Shown: positions 15,201 through 26,463 of the stretch, piece after piece | Layout: every line of letters starts with the position of its first letter | How positions within the stretch are numbered: position 1 is the first letter of the stretch | From: Aquila chrysaetos chrysaetos | Taxonomy: Eukaryota; Chordata; Aves; Accipitriformes; Accipitridae | DNA: 64,000 nucleotides | Assembly: GCF_900496995.4 (NCBI RefSeq) | Contig: NC_044010.1 | Location: forward strand, 6,634,001 to 6,698,000 | Direction of reading: 5' to 3' | The notes under the pieces: model-generated | Databases searched by the model: none | Told to the model about the DNA's origin: nothing | Seen by the model: only the letters and a program-made list of their open reading frames with translations | Translations under genes and position numbers: made by a program

Positions 15201-18200
15201 TACTCTTAGTCATTTCTGTATTAAAAGCTGTTACCAGATTTGACTGAACCATTCCCAGCAAAGAGAGACCACACACAAATTTTCTTCAATTTTATATTAA
15301 AATGGAATGCAAAGGGTCAGCTATTGGGAAACATGTATATCAGTACAAGCTGATCAGAGCTACATACACACCATCATTCACGATCACATACCTCCACTCA
15401 TTCTGAACAAGGGGTGATATCTTGAGACCTGGTGCGTAGGCACAGCAGAAAACAGAAGGAGAAGCTGAGAAGTCATATGAGCAGGCCAAAGTCCTGAATA
15501 AGTTTATCTGTCATTTCCCTAGGGGCTTTAGGGGGTTGCAGTAATAAATACACAAATATCTGAAGTGTAGGCTTTACTGACTCAATAAGCAACTTCAATA
15601 AAAAAGCACTACCTAAAAAAAAAAAAAAAAAAACCAAAACACTTACTCCACATCATTTCTAAAATGCTGCCAATATCACCAAGGAACCTTGACATAACTC
15701 AACTAGTGCATAACCATCTGCTACATAGGATGACATAAGATATAACTTCCAGAGTAGTCATTAGCAGAAAAGCCATATACTCCTGCCCAAAACGCTCTTA
15801 TGTTTTTGGATAGGTAAGTATGTGTCCCAAATCATCTAAACCTCAACAAAATATTTCAGATTTTGATTTTTTTCTTTCTTTCTTTAATTACCTCCTGGAG
15901 AATTTTCTACTCCTAGTTGCTGCTAATGACTTAATTAAATGTACCACCAATCACATCCTGTAGTTTTGTTTACCCATCTTCTTTCCCTCCAAAGGGACAC
16001 AAGTAGCTCACCTGTAGCAGACTTGAAAAAGACAGTGCTACACCACTGCTTGTTTGCAGAAATGCTGAACAACAAAGCTGTAACCAAACGACAAAGGCCA
16101 AAAACAGAGCTTACTTCCATCTCCTAGAGTTGTCTCTTAAACCTTTTGTTCCCTAAGCTATGAACTGCCCTTTCGTTAAAAGGATATCACCATTCAACCA
16201 ACTCCATGCTGATTTTCTGAACTATATTGCATTTCCAATGGTTTTGCTCCCAGTGACTTAAAAAAAAAAGTAAATCACATGAATCTGAAGTATTTTCTTC
16301 TTGATCTATTAAACTTAATCTTCAGGTTCTAGACTAATTCTTTAGATGTGTGTAATAATTCATATTATATAGAACCTCCCATTGCTGCAGCTGGGGTAAG
16401 CTTATTTAGACAGGGCACCAACTGCCAGTCTTTCTTCAGAACAGGCTGAAACTTGATGGCAGTCAGATCTACCCCAGTGCTCAGTTTGGAGCTGCTTCAA
16501 CAGCAGTAAAGAGATTCCCAAGGTGAAAAGAAGTGAGAAAAACACTTTAGCCTAATCAGCCATGTTCAAGGGCTAGTCAGAACTGCATGGTTTATCTTTT
16601 CTTACCATTTTAAAACGCTGCTTCTGTATAATCAGTGCTATCACAGGGCTAAAAAAAGGCACCTATTCTAGAGATTCCAGATAGGTAAACAAACAACAAA
16701 CCAGTGCTACAAGTACAGCAAAAGCTATTTAGACGAAAGTTATGACATTTCAGAAAAAAACAGCATAAGTGTGCTTAAGATTTTTATTCTCTTTTGAGAC
16801 CTACAGCATTTCTCCAATTCTAATCCTCCTTAGCAGACTGCTTCATACCAGCAAATAAAAAGAAGGCTAAAAATCCTCCTCCGATGTCACAAACCGTGAT
16901 GTCTCTCTTTCACAACCCAAGCATTTGGAGGCACAGATGAGAAGAAAAGCTTTCTTCAGAAGAAGTAACACACCAAGTACACAACACAACAGATGAAGCA
17001 ACTGTCAGAGGGCCTTAAACACCAGCCTGCCAAAACATAGTTACTGATCTAACAAGCCCAGTAAGCCATTCCCAGAGTGAACATGAGTCTTCAGAGAAAG
17101 GTGGAAGGAGCATTCAAACAACTGTAGCTGCAAGAAATATTTCATCTAACCCTTACTACTCTTGGACCCAAAGTATGTCAACTTGTATCTGTGCTGCAAT
17201 AAGTTATCTTCCAAATTGTAATGTGTATCTGCATCCCTCCTGTGCAGGTTTGACTCATATATGTTTATTGTGTTCTTGGCATATGTACTCTCACACACTC
17301 CCACAGACTAGCTCTTTCTCATAGAGACCAAATCCATGTGTGTAAAAAAATCAAAATCCTTTTCCAAATCTTGTAAAACTTCACTTATTCTTGTATTATG
17401 AAAAACAAAAGGCTTATTTTCACTTTCACTGTATCACTTGTTTGCTTCTATTGTCGCACCCCTTCACACTGACCAACTCTTTAAACTGACATTACACTGC
17501 AATCAAATCAGCTTTTTTAAAGCCTCTTTTATTATTTTCTTTCCAACATCTCCTTGGCACCTCGCATTTCCAAATTCTTAAACAAGCCTCCCAGATAAAA
17601 GCAATTTTCTGAGAGATGCTCATTTGATTTCAACTCTTTCCACCTACCTTTTCATTGCAATGGAAGGACTTACTTTTTTGTTCTTTCTTTCCACAGGCAT
17701 TCTTCTTACTGTAGACATATATGAACTTTGACTGTTTATTAATAGAAACTAGAGTCCTCAGAACACCCTCATTCTTGATACAAGAATCCTTTTCATTAGC
17801 TTCCTCATTCACCTTTACCTTCTTCATTACAGTAGCAGAACACTTAAGATTTTCATGGGTTTCTTCTTCCAAGGATATTAAATTGAATTATATTTCAGTA
17901 TGAAGAGTGTAAAAAGGATAAAAAGTGAATTCAGAATCTTGAGATAGGGCTTCCAGATGTAATTTAATTTCCAAAGCATCTTTGACTTTCATAATTTCTA
18001 TTTGCAGTTGCCAAGACTAGAACTATTTAATCAAAAGTAGATGCAAGCTTTACAGGCTCCAGTGAAGAGAGTAAGCCCTGAGATGAAGTTTGCAAGCAAG
18101 CTTTTTTCTTCTACCAGTGAGGTTGTAAAAGTCTAGCTTTGTCCACCTCCAAGGAATGGTCTTCAAAAAAAAAAAAAAAAAAAAAAAGCCACACAAAAAA

Positions 18201-21200
18201 AGCCATCCACCTTAAAAACAGCAGTTTGTAACACTACCAGTTTAAGAATTGCTTACAGTAGTACAGAAAATTCATTCTTTCTCAAAACTTTTCAATAAAG
18301 CTATCCAAAGTATTACTTTTTTTTTTTTTTTTTAGAGATGGGGAAAAATTATGCGTAATAGGATTCTCTTCTTTTCTTCCTTCCCTGCTAATTTTTCTGC
18401 TACCCTTCCTTCTCCCCACTCACCATAGCCAGAAAAGAGATCCCAGAGGCTCCCAACCCTAGCTTGCTGCTAATTACATGTGCTCACAGCACCTATTGAG
18501 CACTCATGATACCTGGCCTGACTTAGAGGCATGGCACAATTGCCTACTCCCACTCAAATCCATGAAAAATTGAAGTCAAACCAGTCAGGCTCTAACATCC
18601 ACATTTAGTTTCCATCATCAGAGAAACAAGAGTACATACTTAGAAGAAATGAATCCTTGGAGCAAACCAAAGTTGTCAGAAACGTGCAGCCTCTCAAAGC
18701 AAATAACCCAGGCAACAAAACTGATCCCTGGATGCTACTGCAGGCTAGTCTTGTAGCAATTCCTTAGTTCTACTGACTTCAGGAATGAGCATAACAAATC
18801 CACGCCTGCCACAGGACACTAAGATCATCCTTTGCCAAATGTCAGTGACACACGCTTTGCACACTGCAACAAGCTGCCTTCCCTGTTATCACCTACACAT
18901 TTACTATGACTCAGTATTTAGGGAGTTTTAATGATTTGTTTATATAGTCAGCAGCTGATCATGAACCATGCAAGTTATTAAAACACATTTTCTGTCTAGA
19001 AGACCAGGGAAATATGCCAATGACATAACATTTTAATTAGAAGATCTTAATTTTTGCCTTCAATTTGTGACTTTCTGCCTCTTGCTACTTCTAAGTTCAG
19101 TCCCCTTGAGGCTGAGAAAATGAGTACCACAGCCTCCTATAACCAGACTGGTAGAGGTTTTTAAAACTAATCGGTGACAAACGGTATGGCTAGAACATTA
19201 CAAGCCACAGCACTATCTTACATGAGGCAAGTATTTACACAATACCTTTGTTTTAACTGCAAGGTCATATTTGCAGAACCAGATAAACACTAACTTCAAA
19301 CAAATACTGAGATCTTGAAGTATAAATCATAGACAGAAGGCAAGCATTTAACTATAATGGACAACATCTCACACTCTCTTAGCAGCTGCCACTGCAAAAG
19401 AATCCCATTCCCCTGAGGTTACAAGCACATGTTACTACAGGAAGCAAAAAGTGGCACTGTGAGGACACACAATACCCTGCACCTTACATGCCTAAAGCTC
19501 TGTTCAAAGAAACTTCTAATCTCTGGCATGTGTGTCAAACCTAAAAATGGCAAGCCAATAGCACAGTTACATTCTTCATATATTATACTTTACCGACTTT
19601 ATTTTAGATTGCCAAGCTTTTCAAGGAAAGACTGAGCTGCTAACTGCAAGTTCAAGTCCAACAAACTGACCCCAAGACCTAAACAGGTTTCTTCTTCACA
19701 AACTGCCAACTGCATTAACATTTGTATACAAACCATCAAGAGTTAGTTTACACAATCTAATTTGCCATCTCATGAGAGCATAGCTAGCAGTTACAGTGTC
19801 TGTGCAGCATGATTTGCTATTGATTCAAGTACAGATACAGCAGGGCACAGGCAGAATGGCCCTTTATCGCCTTTGTAGCTGTAGGAACAGTGGAGAAAAT
19901 ACTGAACGATCCAAGTACTCGCTCTCTAGCAACACAATTCTACAACCTGCTGGGATTCATTCGGATTGTCCCATTTCCTTTGGCTCCAGACTACTGTTGC
20001 TCAGTTTAAAACTACACATGTATTTTGGGGGAAGTTTATGCTAGGGCCTGAGATGCAAAATCAAGGTTCTGACCATTAGGACATCCGCTTAGTTTGAAAA
20101 GGAGGAATGAGAAGACATACAAGCTAGATTTATAAATACGGAGTTGGGAAATCTGATCCCCCAGTTGGGCTCGAAGCTCTGCCACAGATTCCCTATGGCC
20201 TTTGCTAGTTACTTAATCTTTCACCTGCTGAGCACGATGACCTCATCAGGACTAGGACATGGTAGTCCAGATGATGTTCCTATGCACAGGATGAAGCATG
20301 CCAATTTACTGAGGCCACCTGATGCAGAACCCGAGTCAGACTGTCAGAGCTGTGCGGAAGGGAATCTAAGTCTCCCACGAGATCAGGTGTTACCCTGCCT
20401 GTGGCTGCACACACAAGTGTTCCCCTTCCCCATCTAACAGCAGCAACCCATCCACCAAACCAACAGCAAAACATACGCTCTAAGTCTACACCTGTAAGTT
20501 TACCTTCTCTCATGGAATTGGGGGGAAACAAAACAACAAACAAACAAACAATCCATCAAAAGCATGATAAGAGTATTAAAGACAGCATTTATTATTACAC
20601 CCTCCACTTTCAGTGGGGCATCTCCCTGGAGAGGAGCAAGATTGAACCCCTCCATTCTGCCCTTCTATTCACAAATCCCATTCTTTACACAGAACACAGG
20701 AAACTTATTTACTCTTGTGGAAAACAAATGAGTTTACCTGACAAAAAACAGACACTAGGAAAGCACATCAGAAGAACTACCCAGCACTGAGAATCAAAAT
20801 TCAGCCCTTACTGTTAAAAAGCATCAAACAATGTCTTTCTAAAGGCATAAAGAGACTTTGGATAGGTTAATGCACCAGGCAAGGGAGACAGGACTGGGCA
20901 CAGAAGTCCTGTCACCAACTTGATATGCGACATCAGGTAAACAACTTCACCCCCTCTTAGTCTCAGCTTACACTTAAGTAAGCTGATAATGATAAAATTA
21001 CCTACCTCACTACATGGGTGGAGAACATTTTACTAATTCATGATTACGAAGCAACTTGAGAACCGTGTATATAAAGCTAGTACATAAACACATATATATA
21101 AATTAAAATATACTTATGTTATATTTATAAATAAAACACAAGTTAGAAGAAAGATAAAACACATTACCCAAAAGCTCCAGTCAGAACTCCAGCTATACTG

Positions 21201-22932
21201 AGCAGGACCCTGCATTTTCTCTGTGCACGAACTAAGAGTGCCCTCTGAATCAGCAAGCAGCTGGCTAATAAGACCATGATCCACTTCATGAACTTCCTGT
21301 GAACAAAGAAACAAGGTATGCAATTCAACAATGGAGGAGAAAACTGAAATAAGATGATGGTTAATCCATTTAACAACCATATATTAAATGAAACTTGACA
21401 TTCTAATTTTACCAAGGCGAGTGGCATAAAAACACTTCCCACTGATAGCCTTTTAATTGATTTTACTTTTTTTCCAGAGTATACTATATTTAATTATTAC
21501 TTACATTTTTAACAGACTATTTTATTTCCACAGCAGCCCCTCAACTTGCACATTGAAGCTGCACAGACATTTAGAGCTAGAATAATATCAACATGAGACG
21601 TCAGTGCATAACATGCAACATGTCTCTAGAATCTGTGGGACCTTTCAAAACTTGAGAAAGGTCACGCAGGTGTAGCAGAGTTCTGACATATATTATTATA
21701 ATACAAATCCATCAAATATTTATACTTAATACTAGTTACACTATAAATTGTGTGTTTTGTTGTATATAAATATGAGCGCAACACTTCAGAGGCGAACAGT
21801 TCTACTCATATTGCTTACTATAAATATAAGCACTCTTCCGTAGCGCTCTCCCTTGATATCAATATTCTTCACTTGGGAGGTCAGTTTTACTTTATGACGG
21901 GAAACCGAGCCACCGAAAGACACTTGTCCCAAGCCACCTAACAAACCGGCACAAAACCAGCCCAGGGCCGTAACCAGTAGCTAACACCGCCGGTACTACT
22001 GGACCCATCGATGAGAGACGACGCCGGGTTTCCAGCCCAGAACGACTCAAAACCACACCGATGTCGGCACACACGCACGCCCATGCCTAGACAGGGGTGT
22101 GAGCACCGGGCCGGCGCTCCTCCGAGGCTCCCGCCGAGCCCGCGGCCCAGGCCGGGGGTACGTACGCTCCGGAGAAGACAGCGGGGTGAGAGGCAGAAGG
22201 CAGAGACACCCCCCGGCTACATGGCGTGAGAGCAGTGGGGTTCTCCACGCAAACACACGGACTCGCCGCAACTGCCACCAGTTGCTGCTCACCGCCCCGG
22301 CTCCCCGAAGAGCGGACGGACCCGTTACTGCCGCGGGTGGGACGCCGCCGACCCACCACATCGCCGGAGCGAAGCGGCTCTCACAGCAACCCCGCGGCCG
22401 CCTGCGTCTCTCCCCCAGGCGGCTCTCGCCACCCGAGAGAGCCCAGACCTTCCCTCCGGGGGCCGCGGCAGCCCCGCGGGACGCTCGCCGCCCCTCCTCA
22501 CCGGGGACCCGCGGCGCCGGCGCTTCGCGGGCCCGCCGCCACCCCCCGGCCGCGCCCGCCTCGCCCCAAAAAACTTTCGGGGAGGCGGGTGGCGGCGGCG
22601 GCGGCGGAGGAGGAGGGGACCGCGGCGGCCCCGCACCCCCGGGCGGCGCTTCCCAGCGCTGCCCGCGGGGGCCACCCTACCGCCGAGCCTCCGAGGCGGC
22701 CCCGCGGCCTCGGCCGGCCCGCCCGCCCGCCCGTCCCGTCCCCCGGGGGAAAGGAGCGGGGCTCCCGTCCCGTCCTCCCCCCGCCCCGCCCCGCACCTAC
22801 CTGCGCAGCCCGCCGCCGCGGCTCGCCCGGGGGGGGCGGCGGGCCGCGGCGGGGCAGCGGCCGGGGGCATGGAGCCCGCCGGAGGGGCGGGCGAGGGCCG
22901 GTGGGGAGCGCGCAGACCGCGGCGCTTACCAT
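154..22932 (-). CDS. GRAMD1C: GRAMD1C (Aster-C), 5' part: exons 1-4, gene continues beyond base 1
   Basis: Aster proteins sit in the endoplasmic reticulum at plasma-membrane contacts. Their GRAM domain senses membrane lipid and a later ASTER/VASt domain carries cholesterol (family knowledge). Joining 22932-22930, 21296-21168, 4172-4088 and 257-154 gives 107 residues with compatible phases (0, 0, 1, 0). The acidic N-terminus ends in SSDWSFW at 38-44, the Aster-C signature (human has SGDWSFW). SSSTYKYRSEEFKRQF follows at 46-61, then the GRAM core: LPDSEKLIV at 64-72, DYACALQKD, LLQGRLYLSENWLCF, SNIFRWET. The close match to mammalian Aster-C, and the lack of the longer N-terminus of Aster-A/B, make this GRAMD1C rather than a paralogue. 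The rest of GRAM, the ASTER domain and the transmembrane anchor must lie to the left of the window. The promoter is the CpG island. Identity is very likely; the exact start is open (see exon 1). Confidence 0.93.
258..4087 (-). other. GRAMD1C intron 3
   Basis: This is ordinary AT-rich intronic sequence between exons 3 and 4. It contains a 21-base A run at 1,671-1,691. I found no additional exon with matching phase and splice sites. Confidence 0.85.
1671..1691 (+). repeat. A homopolymer (21 bases)
   Basis: Uninterrupted A run inside GRAMD1C intron 3. Similar runs in the intronic region lie at 9,033-9,048, 9,935-9,952, 14,038-14,053, 15,617-15,633 and 18,165-18,187. Confidence 0.9.
4088..4172 (-). 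CDS. GRAMD1C: GRAMD1C exon 3 (start of GRAM domain)
   Basis: The exon is 85 bases, with acceptor TTTGTTGCAG and donor GTAG/GTAAGATG. It enters in phase 0 and leaves in phase 1. It encodes LSSSTYKYRSEEFKRQF then SHLPDSEKLIV, the lead-in to the GRAM domain. This resembles human Aster-C (SSSTYKDRNEEYRRQF, HLPDTERLIA). Confidence 0.95.
8928..9013 (-). mobile_element. Old CR1-like fragment
   Basis: GACCATCCAATCTAACC followed by a CACAAAGCCACAG word and GCTCCTGCTTCAAAACCAGA resembles the reverse complement of older CR1 3' regions. It is heavily diverged and the call rests on word order, not on an alignment. Confidence 0.35.
9608..9660 (-). mobile_element. Short CR1 3' end remnant
   Basis: ACAGAATCACAGAAAAATTT then TGGGTTAGAAATAACTTTCA resembles the reverse complement of the CR1 terminus (AGAATCA...GGTTGGAAGGGACCTT). 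Only the last 50 or so bases remain and they are diverged. Confidence 0.6.
13494..13627 (+). mobile_element. CR1 LINE 3' end fragment
   Basis: The stretch reads like the standard end of avian CR1: AACATCCCTGGAGGCATTCA, later GGTTGGACTCGATCTTGAAG, GTCTTTTCCAACC and the terminal AAATGATTCTATGA. It lies antisense to GRAMD1C in intron 2. It is 5'-truncated, as most CR1 copies are, and modestly diverged. Confidence 0.92.
14038..14107 (+). repeat. A-rich low-complexity tract
   Basis: A long A-rich tract broken by single C and T bases, with CAAAAA and CCAAAA words. No retroposon body is recognisable upstream of it. Confidence 0.85.
20526..20552 (+). repeat. (AAAC)n simple repeat
   Basis: AACAAAAC followed by four or more CAAA units, intronic in GRAMD1C. 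Confidence 0.85.
21168..21296 (-). CDS. GRAMD1C: GRAMD1C exon 2 (acidic N-terminal segment, ends SSDWSFW)
   Basis: The exon is 129 bases, exactly 43 codons, phase 0 on both sides. The acceptor is TTTGTTCACAG and the donor TTTTGG/GTAATG. It encodes an acidic stretch beginning EVHEVDHGLISQLL and ending YSWSSDWSFW. The last residues align with the Trp-rich motif just before the GRAM domain of mammalian Aster-C. A second frame is also open across the exon and reads like a hydrophobic helix. Phase continuity with exon 3 and the SSDWSFW match settle the frame. Confidence 0.93.
21297..22929 (-). other. GRAMD1C intron 1
   Basis: The intron runs from the GTAAGC donor after the start codon to the TTTGTTCACAG acceptor of exon 2. 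The side nearest exon 1 is inside the CpG island; the distal half is AT-rich. Long open frames in the GC-rich half are a by-product of composition. Confidence 0.85.
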
Positions 22933-23004
22933 GGAGGGGGGCGAGGGCGGCGCGGCGCCCGCTAACTGCCTCAGCGGGGCGCACGGCGGGGCCGCGGCCG
23001 CCAT
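22930..23004 (-). CDS. GRAMD1C: GRAMD1C exon 1: start codon at the exon end, optional 24-residue N-terminal extension
   Basis: On the minus strand an ATG at 22932-22930 is followed directly by the donor GTAAGC, and exon 2 opens with GAA GTT. The spliced message therefore reads M-E-V-H-E. A second ATG at 23004-23002 is in frame with it and would add 24 residues rich in Ala and Pro. Neither ATG has a purine at -3; both have G at +4 (for the downstream one, after splicing). The shorter form agrees with mammalian Aster-C, which begins Met-Glu, so I favour it. Which AUG is used depends on the transcription start, which the sequence does not show. Confidence 0.75.
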
Positions 23005-23010
23005 TTAAAG
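22994..23010 (-). promoter_or_regulatory. YY1-like element overlapping the upstream GRAMD1C ATG
   Basis: Read on the minus strand this is CTTTAAATGGCGGCCGC. The core AAATGGCGGC matches the YY1 consensus AAnATGGCGGC closely. Such sites typically lie a few to tens of bases downstream of the start site in TATA-less promoters, so transcription may begin within about 50 bases upstream (inference). Confidence 0.5.
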
Positions 23011-24030
23011 GGGCAGGCGCCGGCCGGGCCGCGGGGCGCGGACCCGAGGCGGTTGCCAGGGGCGAGCGGCGCCGCTCCTGAGGAGGGGAAGCCGTCGGGG
23101 AGAGGGGGGGGGGGGGCGGAGAGGGCCGCGGCGCCCCTGATCCCTCCCTCGGCCGGCTCCAGAGACCCCTCTGCGGCTTCCACAAGGGTTAATTACGAAG
23201 CCTCGGAGCCGGTGGAAAGTTTGTGAGGACTGCAGCAGGAGAAACTCCCGGCTGCGGGGAGTCGGGGGCGGCCTTAGCTGCCTCCCTCCTGAGGGAAAGC
23301 CCCGCGCCCCGCCGCCCTCCCCTTGCGCCCAGCACCGCCAGTCGGTTCAACAGCGTCCGGGCAGCGAAAGCGGTTCCTAAATCTGACGGGGGGGTGGGGG
23401 GTGGGTCGGCGGAAAATACCGCCGAGAGGCCGCTCCAGGGGGACACCTAGGGGGGGAGAGGGGAAGGAAAGCCCGCCCTCCGCCTCCTCCTGAGGCGACC
23501 CGGGCCCGGCCGCTGGCCAGCGCTGCCGCCGCGACGAACCGGGGTCTTGAGGGGCCGTCCAGGGCCAGAGCCCGCTTCCCCGGCCCGCCGCCGGCGTGCG
23601 TGGACAGGGCCGCGCCGCCACGGCCCGCGGGTGTTTGCAGGGGAGCGGGCGGAGGCCTGCCCAGCCGCTTGCAGGCTGAGCAGGGGATGAGGTGAAACGA
23701 AGGAAGTCAATGGCGGGGGAATCACCTCAGGAAACCCAGGCTCCGGTTTTTAAAGCTGCTGAGCGGCGCCAAGGGGGTTGCTGCCCAAGCTGTGAGCGCC
23801 CAGGGGTTTGGAGAGCTGGGCTCCAAGTTAGACAGCGCCGAAGGGTGCCCCTCAGAGCAGGGGACCCAACCAGAGCCATGGTGGCTTGCAGGGTGCGTGC
23901 CCTCGGGTCACCTCGCAGGAAAAAGAAGAGCCTTGTGGTGTGAAAAAGAGATCTCCGCCTTGCCGGGTGGCTGGCTGGCGGAGGATGGAAAGGGATGGGT
24001 GGGCAGCCAAAGGAAGGAGGAGTAGAGCAG

Positions 24031-26396
24031 CCTGGCGTGGCAGCGCTGTTTCGTTCTGCTGTCCCTTTTCTCTCGCCACTTCCCCAGAAAGTGGGTTGAG
24101 GCTCTCCCTGAAGGGACATCTCTGGGCCCTGTGATATCTGCCTGCTGATACATTAGCAAAGGTGCCAGGAGTCCCTGTGGCTGACGTCCCCTCCCAGCTG
24201 TTGGCCCAGAAAGGACAGCTTTAACGCTGCTGACTGTGAGTCTCCAAAATTTACAAGAAAGTGTAAAAAAGAATGTGTGTTTTATTTTATTTTTGTTGCT
24301 TGCTCTCTTGCTTTGGACCTCTGAAACTTAAATTTTTCAGGCGTTTCTCAACAACACTCAGGGGACCAGTTTTCTTTTCTTTTTGTCCAAAAATTGAGGT
24401 GCTCTCTGAATCATACTGGTTTAACCAAGTGGGAGAAGCTTGATGTTCAACTGATGGCTGCCAGCAACAATAAAACCCCTTTGTATTCCCTCAGTTAAAA
24501 TCCGGCTGGCCTGATGGTTTTGCTCAGGCATGTCCTATTTAATGGGAGATTCACAAGAGAATTGCTATTACAGGATGAAATGAACATAAACAGCATTTGC
24601 AGGAACAACAGCAGTCTGTCCATCACAACACACTTGAAAGTTTTTTTAGAAACACACCAAATACTTGGGTTTAAATCAGACACTGGAATGCCTTTGGTCC
24701 AGCTCCATCTTCCCACGCTGACTTCTCTGACATGCAATCATGGCCAGTACTCTAAGCCAGTAACTCAGTCCCAGTTCCTCTTGATCTGCCAGGTGCCTTT
24801 GACTTTACAGATTATTCCCTCCTCAAACTCTTGATTGTTTTGACTCCTCTAACTTTTTCCTTCCATAGATAATATTGGTTTTGCTCACTAGTACTTCCTT
24901 CAGAAGACCTTCACAATCTACCTTCCAGCTTTCTGCTGAAGTGCTATGTTGCTCTGCACTTGGTCCCAGTTCCCTTCTTAATATATAGTTTACTTCAGAG
25001 TGATTCCTTCCTGGTAAGGCCAGGTCTTCCCTCTCTCCCAACCCATTTCAAACAGAGAAGAAATATTTGCCTTTTAAGTTCCTTTAGCTGTACTCCCTCT
25101 AGCTTATCCTGCTTTCAGCGATACAGGTGTCACCACACCAAAGCTAAAGCAACAAGTGATCGCTCAAGGAATGGGTTGTTCCTCTTGACATTGTTTGGTT
25201 AGCAGAGTTTTGCAAGTCAGATGTGGAATTCCTTGAAACAGTTATTGTGGAGCATCCACATGCGAAGATGCAGATCACAGAATTTAATAAAGCGTATTCA
25301 AGAAAGCCATATGACAGTAGTGTGATTTCCTCATGGTGTGATGGGGGCTTTCGGGCGGTCTGTTTTGCTTTCAAATACAAAGAAAAGCAGAAATACTCAT
25401 GCCTCGCAGCTGAATTGTGCTTTGTGTTTTAACAGATGTGGAATTGAGTCTTTACTGGATACTCAAGCACAATTCCATTATCTGAAGAGCCCTAAAGATA
25501 AGCAAAATCATTAGATAAAGCCAGCGGGTTTCCGGAAAGGTGTGCCGTAATCCCTAATCCCATAGCTGAGGGAAAAGGAGTCATCCAGCCAGGGAGAGTG
25601 GCACGTGCTTGGTACAGCGGTAGCGCTGCTGGTAGAGCTGGATGCTACAGGTGAGGCTTTGGGGCTGCCGGAGATCTTTCCACAAAGCAGCGCTGTGTAT
25701 GTACCTTTGTGTAAACCCAGATATTCCATTCCATAGCACACCTGCTAGTTTTGCAGATAGGCCACCTGCTTTAGCAGTTTTCCCCTCCACCCAGGTGGCA
25801 TAGATGAGCTTTACTTAAATTGAGTTTAAGTAAGTAATTGATTTTTTGTGAAAAAAGATTTGTTCTGCACTGGAAAAAAATACTTTTGGGAATACATTTT
25901 ACCTATAAATGCTGTGTGCACATAGCCACAAAGATACTGAATTCCTATAACTTCCTTTCATGGTGAATTAGGATGATAGGAGTCCGGCTGCTCAGAAAAT
26001 CAAGCCAATGCTCTTTCTCTTCTCACTTCCACTAAGGAGGGGTTCAGCAGAAGAGAGATCTCCTTTTGAGTATCTGGATATTCTCTACTCAGCCCAAAAT
26101 TCTGGTTTATACAAGGCCAAAGCAAAAAACAACGGATTATCTTCCCTCTGCTCTCAGAACAGTTTCAGAATCTTCTCAGGGAGAGATCAGAACAGGCCCC
26201 AGAACTCATTGTTGTCACTTCAAATGTGGCTGTCATCCAGGCAGCAGGCAGAGCACTGTGAGCACGAAGCTGTGGTAACTTTAGAAAGTGTGACATTCAC
26301 TGGGCAGAATGTGAGGTCCTGTTGCAATAACACAGACATATTTTTTTGCCCGTACTACCGGAGGGAGAGACGGTGAGGCCATATACTTCAGCAGCT
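24031..26396. other. Intergenic region between GRAMD1C and the V-set gene
   Basis: The two genes diverge here. I found no supported exon. A TATAAAT at 25,914-25,920, about 480 bases before the V-set start codon, could be a promoter element for that gene, but TATA-like words are common in AT-rich DNA and no start site can be shown. Confidence 0.6.
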
Positions 26397-26463
26397 ATGA
26401 GCCAGCACATTGGGAAGCTCTGTAGATCTGCAGCATCTTCATTCCTCCTCTTCTTGCTGGTGG
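26397..26463 (+). CDS. V-set receptor exon 1 (signal peptide)
   Basis: ATG with G at -3, then 22 codons (MSQHIGKLCRSAASSF, LLFLLV) and one base before the donor GTGAGTA. The hydrophobic core and phase-1 end are typical of an Ig-superfamily leader exon. An untranslated exon further upstream is possible. Confidence 0.8.

Larger units (their letters stand above)
4173..21167 (-). other. GRAMD1C intron 2 (about 17 kb)
   Basis: This large intron holds a CR1 3' end (13,494-13,627), smaller CR1-like fragments (8,928-9,013; 9,608-9,660), many A or T runs and no further exon that I could join in phase. A GC-richer patch at about 11,640-12,900 carries a 226-codon open frame on the same strand as the gene (12,907-12,227); see findings. 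Confidence 0.8.
21930..24030. promoter_or_regulatory. CpG island, promoter of GRAMD1C
   Basis: The sequence turns abruptly from AT-rich to very GC- and CpG-rich, densest at about 22,100-23,650, and fades by about 24,000. It covers the first GRAMD1C exon. No TATA box is obvious apart from a TTTAAA at 23,005-23,010 next to the upstream ATG. The word AAATGGCGGC at that ATG (minus strand) fits the YY1 motif common just downstream of CpG-island transcription starts. There is a 13-base G run at 23,104-23,116 and G tracts at 23,388-23,405. The island may also start transcripts in the plus direction, but I see no plus-strand exon there. Confidence 0.9.

Noticed and set aside
21164-21442. A hydrophobic, membrane-helix-like open frame over GRAMD1C exon 2
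   Set aside because: It is another frame of the same exon. The SSDWSFW frame continues in phase into the GRAM exons, so the hydrophobic reading is a shadow.
22099-23621. Long open frames of 70-288 codons on both strands of the CpG island
   Set aside because: They overlap in several frames, are Pro/Arg/Ala/Gly-rich and follow from the lack of AT-rich stop codons in GC-rich DNA. Only the short exon ending at 22,930 joins in phase to a real gene.
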